Part shown: piece after piece, positions 54,058 to 57,970 of the stretch
Position numbering within the stretch: the stretch's first letter is position 1
Layout of the letters: every line of letters begins with the position of its first letter
DNA from: Caldifarciminota bacterium
Lineage (GTDB): Bacteria > Hydrothermota > Hydrothermia > LBFQ01 > DSFT01
DNA length: 57,970 nt
Direction of reading: 5' to 3'
Assembly: GCA_025060695.1 (NCBI GenBank)
Contig: JANXBH010000011.1
Coordinates: forward strand, 1 to 57,970
Position numbers and translations under genes: made by a program
The notes under the pieces: generated by a model
Databases searched by the model: none
Told to the model about the DNA's origin: nothing
The model's input: the letters and a program-made list of their open reading frames with translations, nothing else

Positions 54058-54442
54058 AATTAAGACAAGATATTCTGAAACTGATAAAATGGGTCTAATT
54101 CATCATTCAGTATATTTGGTATATCTTGAAGAAACAAGAACTGCGTTTTGGGAAACATTGGGTTTCCCTTACTATAAAATGGAAGATGAAGGTTATTTTG
54201 TAGTAGTAACATCTATTGAGATATCTTATAAAAAGCCCTTGTTTTATGGTGATACAATAAGAGTAGATATTTTAAATTTTGAAAGTAATGGTCTTAAATT
54301 TAGCTATTTTTATAATATTTACAATGAAACAAGGGATTATCTTAGTTCATATGCAAAAACTAGTCATGTTTTTACAAATAAGGAAAAAAAGGTCATAAGG
54401 ATACCAAGCGAGATAAATGAAATTGTTAAAAAATTTCTATAA
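54032..54442 (+). CDS. Acyl-CoA thioesterase, YbgC/4HBT hot-dog fold
   Basis: 136 residues from ATG 54032, which has AAGGA upstream; a TTG at 54014 is less likely. YRIKTRYSETDKMGLIHHSVYLVYLEETRT has the catalytic Asp region of the YbgC group (TDxxGxxHxxxY). It hydrolyses acyl-CoA or acyl-carrier thioesters. It overlaps panD by 26 nt and birA by 26 nt. Confidence 0.92.
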   Translation: MKLPIFSYRIKTRYSETDKMGLIHHSVYLVYLEETRTAFWETLGFPYYKMEDEGYFVVVTSIEISYKKPLFYGDTIRVDILNFESNGLKFSYFYNIYNETRDYLSSYAKTSHVFTNKEKKVIRIPSEINEIVKKFL

Positions 54443-55097
54443 GTTTGAAATATTGGATTCTACTCAAGATAAAGCATTTGAACTTTTAAAAAATCATAAC
54501 GAGGTAGTAGTAATTTCTGAAAAAATGCTAAAAGGAAGGGGGAGATATGGTAATACTTGGATTAGCGATATTGGTGGTCTTTATATGTCTATTGGTTTTA
54601 AAGATAAGAATTTAGATTTTTCAAAAAAACTTCTAATAATTTCTCCTGTTTGCATAGTTGAACTTTTAAAAGAATATAGTATAAACGCATATATAAAAAT
54701 TCCAAACGATATTTACTACTATGATAAAAAACTATGTGGTATTCTCGTAGAAATTAAAGATAATGACATAGTGCTTGGCATTGGACTAAATGTAAATCAA
54801 AATTCATTTCCAAGTGAAATAAATGCAACTTCAATATTTTTAATTAGCAAAAGAATTTATAACATTGATGAAATTGCAGTTAAAATTTATAGTGCAATAA
54901 AAAATTTAATAAATTATGATTTTGAGGAAGTAGTAAAAGTTTACAATCAGTATCTTTTATTAAAAAGATATGCTTTTGAATATGAAGGAAAATACTATGA
55001 AGGCAATTTATACGGCATTGACAAAAATCACAAAGCAGTTTTTGATATTGGTAAGTTTGATATGTTTCACATTAGAAACTTAAGACAATTAGAATAA
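54417..55097 (+). CDS. birA: Biotin-protein ligase (monofunctional BirA)
   Basis: 226 residues. ILDSTQDKAFELL, the biotinyl-AMP loop KGRGRYGNTW and KIPNDIYYYDKKLCGILVEI, then GIGLNVNQ, are diagnostic. No N-terminal helix-turn-helix is present, so it does not repress transcription. It joins biotin to carboxylase carrier proteins; BioY for biotin uptake is at 48391. Confidence 0.95.
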   Translation: MKLLKNFYKFEILDSTQDKAFELLKNHNEVVVISEKMLKGRGRYGNTWISDIGGLYMSIGFKDKNLDFSKKLLIISPVCIVELLKEYSINAYIKIPNDIYYYDKKLCGILVEIKDNDIVLGIGLNVNQNSFPSEINATSIFLISKRIYNIDEIAVKIYSAIKNLINYDFEEVVKVYNQYLLLKRYAFEYEGKYYEGNLYGIDKNHKAVFDIGKFDMFHIRNLRQLE

Positions 55098-55100
55098 ATA

Positions 55101-55111
55101 CTTTAAAATTT
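55101..55111 (+). promoter_or_regulatory. -10-like box for the C26 gene, favouring its GTG start
   Basis: CTTTAAAATTT with core at 55104-55109 ends 7 nt before GTG 55117. The ATG at 55112 opens a frame that stops after seven codons. Confidence 0.55.
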
Positions 55112-55116
55112 ATGGT

Positions 55117-55788
55117 GTGGATAAATTTGTTATAGTTTCTCCGAGGAGTTATCCATATGAAAACTATATTAGATATTTACATGATATTGCGGAAATTAAA
55201 TTTATTCCAGATGAAATAGGCGAAATTCATCCAAGAAAATACAAAGGTCTAATTTTAATCGGAGGAGAGGATGTTCATCCAAAATTCTATAATGAGGAAA
55301 ATTTGTATAGCGAAATAGATGAAGAGAGAGATATTATAGAATTTGAAATTTTAGATAAATTCGTAAATTATCAAAGAATGGTTTTTGGTATATGTAGAGG
55401 ACTTCAGGTTATAAATGTATTTTTTAAGGGTTCTCTATATCAGGATATTCCAAAACAGCTAAATAGTTATATTCATAAATATTACGAGGATAAAACGCCT
55501 AAACAAGTAGAAGTTTTTAATAATGATACCTATCATAAGGTAAAAATTATTAGTGAAAATCCATTTTTTAAAGAAATTGAGTTTATTGTAAATAGTAGAC
55601 ATCATCAAGCAATAAAAGATTTAGCAAAGGATTTTTATGCATTTGCAATATCAGAAGATGGAATTATAGAAGCTATAGCACACAAAAAACTTTTAATTTT
55701 TGCAGTTCAATGGCATCCTGAGAGAGTAAAGAGTGAATATAATAAAATATCAAAAAGAATATTACAAGTATTAAGCACATATGATTGA
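55117..55788 (+). CDS. Class I glutamine amidotransferase, peptidase C26 (PuuD-like)
   Basis: 223 residues. The nucleophile Cys is in FGICRGLQVINV and the His in VQWHPERV; GLILIGGEDVHPKFYNEE and NSRHHQAIKDL are typical of gamma-glutamyl-GABA hydrolase-like C26 proteins. They remove gamma-linked Glu; the substrate is not evident. The start is GTG. It overlaps the next gene by 8 nt. Confidence 0.92.
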   Translation: MDKFVIVSPRSYPYENYIRYLHDIAEIKFIPDEIGEIHPRKYKGLILIGGEDVHPKFYNEENLYSEIDEERDIIEFEILDKFVNYQRMVFGICRGLQVINVFFKGSLYQDIPKQLNSYIHKYYEDKTPKQVEVFNNDTYHKVKIISENPFFKEIEFIVNSRHHQAIKDLAKDFYAFAISEDGIIEAIAHKKLLIFAVQWHPERVKSEYNKISKRILQVLSTYD

Positions 55789-56563
55789 TTTTGAACCTGT
55801 TGAGATTTTTCTAAAGGATAGACATGAATATCTTTTTAAATTTTCTTCACTTTTAAATATGTATAGCAAAAGGTTTGGTATAGGAATTCAAAGAGAAACA
55901 ATAAACAACTGGGAAAACGCAGATTTCTTATTAAAAGTCAAGAAATCCTATGAATTCTTAAGGTTGAATTTTTATAAAATTGTGAAAGACTTTTATAATA
56001 AAACAGGCTTTAGTTTTATTGAATTTCCATTTATACCGTTTGTTGGTTTAGGTGTTGTAAACGAATGGGTGGATATATATAAAAATAAAATTTCTACCAT
56101 ATTTCCGTTGGAAAATATAAACTCAGTTAAGTCCTTAATTTCTCTAATTTATAAAAACTACGCATTTGGATATTTTCTTAATATAAATGAAAGTTCAAAT
56201 AAAGTTAGTTTTTATAACAATCTAAGAAGTCTTATGCTTTACGGTTTTTCTAATTATATTTCAAGACTATGCTCAAACTATAGTGTACTTGTTCCTATAT
56301 GGCTAAGTCAGAGGTCAATATATAAGATATGGTTATCTGATATAGAAATGAACTTAGTTTATTATTTAAAAAAATTTATCTCTGAAATAAGAGATAGTTC
56401 ACTGGGTCAGTTTTTAAATTGGTTTGTAGTTTCAAGAAGAGGTCAATATATTGGTTATAAAGTTTTTGAATTTTTCGGCACAAAATTGGTGAGTATAAGT
56501 TTAGAAATTTTTGAGTTTAAAGTGCTTGAATTTTATGGATATTTGAGACAAAGTAATAATTGA
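55781..56563 (+). CDS. Hypothetical protein beside the CRISPR array
   Basis: 260 residues, rich in Tyr, Phe, Ile and Lys, with helical stretches but no clear membrane segment or motif that I recognise. The start overlaps the C26 gene, so it is probably in that operon rather than part of a CRISPR system. The stop is only 15 bases from the first, degenerate CRISPR repeat. I see no HNH, HD, RAMP or Cas1-like motif in it. Confidence 0.7.
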   Translation: MIDFEPVEIFLKDRHEYLFKFSSLLNMYSKRFGIGIQRETINNWENADFLLKVKKSYEFLRLNFYKIVKDFYNKTGFSFIEFPFIPFVGLGVVNEWVDIYKNKISTIFPLENINSVKSLISLIYKNYAFGYFLNINESSNKVSFYNNLRSLMLYGFSNYISRLCSNYSVLVPIWLSQRSIYKIWLSDIEMNLVYYLKKFISEIRDSSLGQFLNWFVVSRRGQYIGYKVFEFFGTKLVSISLEIFEFKVLEFYGYLRQSNN

Positions 56564-56578
56564 ATTCTAATTCTCAGT

Positions 56579-57970
56579 ATTTTAATCCCTCATAGGGACG
56601 ACAAAAACAAAGCACAATAAAAAGCAGATAAATTTAAATAGGCTTATGTTTCAATCCCTCATAGGGACGATAAAAACAATATTGCCCGATAATAATAATT
56701 TTTCATTAACACAATGTTTCAATCCCTCATAGGGACGATAAAAACATAATTCGTCTATTCCTAATCCTTTGCTAAGGTCCATAAGTTTCAATCCCTCATA
56801 GGGACGATAAAAACCTATTGTTGGCCTCCCAATCAGTTCTTCAGAATGGTCTAAGTTTCAATCCCTCATAGGGACGATAAAAACTTACGAATTTCCCTGA
56901 AGTGGAAGTAAACCAGGCATGGTTTCAATCCCTCATAGGGACGATAAAAACTGTAGCTATAAAGCTAATTGATGTGTTATCAAACTGATGTTTCAATCCC
57001 TCATAGGGACGATAAAAACGTGAAAATAAAAAATGAGGTATTCAATCTTGAGAACCCGTTTCAATCCCTCATAGGGACGATAAAAACATATTCATGACAA
57101 ATTTATTTGCAAACTTTCGGGAAGTTTCAATCCCTCATAGGGACGATAAAAACCTTTATTTGCACGCACTATTTCTCGGACAGCACTTTGTTTCAATCCC
57201 TCATAGGGACGATAAAAACAATTTATCCCATTTTCATTATAAATTAGCCCTATCGTGTTTCAATCCCTCATAGGGACGATAAAAACACACTATTGAAGAA
57301 TTAGCATACAATATCAGATTTTAGTTTCAATCCCTCATAGGGACGATAAAAACCTATCCCAAACCCAATTGGACCCATTGGACCAACCCCAAGTTTCAAT
57401 CCCTCATAGGGACGATAAAAACAATATGGTAGAGTTCTTTGAAAAAAATAAAGAACTGAGTTTCAATCCCTCATAGGGACGATAAAAACCGGAAATGTCA
57501 ATCAAGATGGTAGAACTAACAAAAAAAAGTTTCAATCCCTCATAGGGACGATAAAAACGAAATAGAAAGGGCTATAAAAGATATAAAGAATATAAGTTTC
57601 AATCCCTCATAGGGACGATAAAAACTTTTGTTATACTTTTTGCTTCTGCTCAAAAGTGACAGGTTTCAATCCCTCATAGGGACGATAAAAACTCATAGAA
57701 AAAGAGACAGATGGTTTCGCATTCAGATTGTTTCAATCCCTCATAGGGACGATAAAAACACCCACAAGGCACACAAGGAAATGCTAATGATTTTGGTTTC
57801 AATCCCTCATAGGGACGATAAAAACATGGTCTAGGGTTTTACAAAAGATACAAAATGGTCCAGGTTTCAATCCCTCATAGGGACGATAAAAACTTTTCCG
57901 TGAGGAAAGAAGGAAATTTTCCCAAATCAAGTTTCAATCCCTCATAGGGACGATAAAAACACATTTTTGT
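56579..57970 (-). CRISPR. CRISPR array, I-B-like repeat, at least 21 repeats, open at window edge
   Basis: The 30-nt repeat on the plus strand starts GTTTCAATCC and ends CGATAAAAAC. Repeats start at 56579, 56648, 56716, 56785, 56855, 56922, 56990, 57058, 57124, 57190, 57257, 57324, 57393, 57460, 57529, 57596, 57663, 57730, 57796, 57864 and 57931, giving 20 full spacers of 36-40 nt and one cut by the window edge. The first repeat has three mismatches (positions 1, 5 and 24). All others look identical. The reverse complement ends in ATTGAAAC, the usual crRNA 5' tag of I-B systems, so transcription should run leftward from a leader to the right of the window. Confidence 0.98.

Noticed and set aside
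57628-57834. Open frame of 68 residues inside the CRISPR array
   Set aside because: It is made of repeats and spacers; the repeated peptide VSIPHRDDKN is just the translated repeat.

Overview
The window is an AT-rich, very compact bacterial chromosome segment. It codes on both strands, has almost no spare DNA, and ends in a CRISPR array. Several genes point to a Gram-negative-type cell envelope: kdsA (Kdo for LPS), an outer-membrane barrel-like protein, a LolA-like protein, and two proteins with C-terminal domains resembling type IX secretion sorting domains. Ino1, the AT-rich composition and an I-B-like CRISPR repeat would fit a thermophile. My best guess, from these traits only, is an uncultured lineage near the FCB/WOR-3-like groups; no rRNA is present to test this.

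Layout. 1-2667: the end of a type I cas operon (3' part of cas5, then cas3). 2689-5470: nuoD, a Gfo/Idh/MocA oxidoreductase and a rhomboid protease. 5475-8299 (minus): tpx, a DCC-family protein and recG. 8378-11047: a secreted protein followed in the same frame by an outer-membrane barrel-like ORF. 11033-12306 (minus): folE and an M23 peptidase. 12362-12694: a decayed endonuclease-related pseudogene. 12738-16313: TPR and PASTA proteins, Sua5, a LolA-like protein and a DUF192 protein. 16288-18546 (minus): a large subtilase. 18590-20550: lpd and, convergent to it, a DivIVA-like protein. 20589-29980: tuf and the S10-spc ribosomal protein genes as far as rplR. They are followed not by rpsE but by ino1 and tmk, then ctpA and kdsA. 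34056-36864: slyD, a macro-domain gene, tsaD and a DUF58 gene. 36864-41414 (minus): a small exported protein, a BNR propeller protein, purS and aconitase. 41460-43561: pckA and gmk. 43553-51089 (minus): M23 peptidase, glyQ, ridA, valS, bioY, a baeRF-family gene and two nitroreductases. 51125-56563: MBL hydrolase, xer, flavin reductase, ACT protein, panD, thioesterase, birA, C26 amidotransferase and an unknown gene. 56579-57970: a CRISPR array of at least 21 repeats, still running at the window edge.

Expression logic. About 18 operon-leading genes carry the same box, close to CTTTAAAATTTT, whose TAAAAT core ends 6-12 nt before the start codon, with no Shine-Dalgarno between. This looks like a -10 element with leaderless transcripts. 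Operon-internal genes, above all the ribosomal proteins, instead have strong GGAGG sites. tuf and ctpA have the same box further upstream plus a true leader; the tuf leader can fold into a nested hairpin.

Most unusual points: EF-Tu whose near-universal switch I RGITI reads KILTV; L3 with a roughly 95-residue insertion; several apparently exported proteins with only 6-10 hydrophobic N-terminal residues in place of a normal signal peptide; an in-frame TAG separating a signal-bearing ORF from a barrel-like ORF; a subtilase with a propeller-like domain between its catalytic Asp and His; and seven of seven convergent gene pairs overlapping or nearly touching at their 3' ends.
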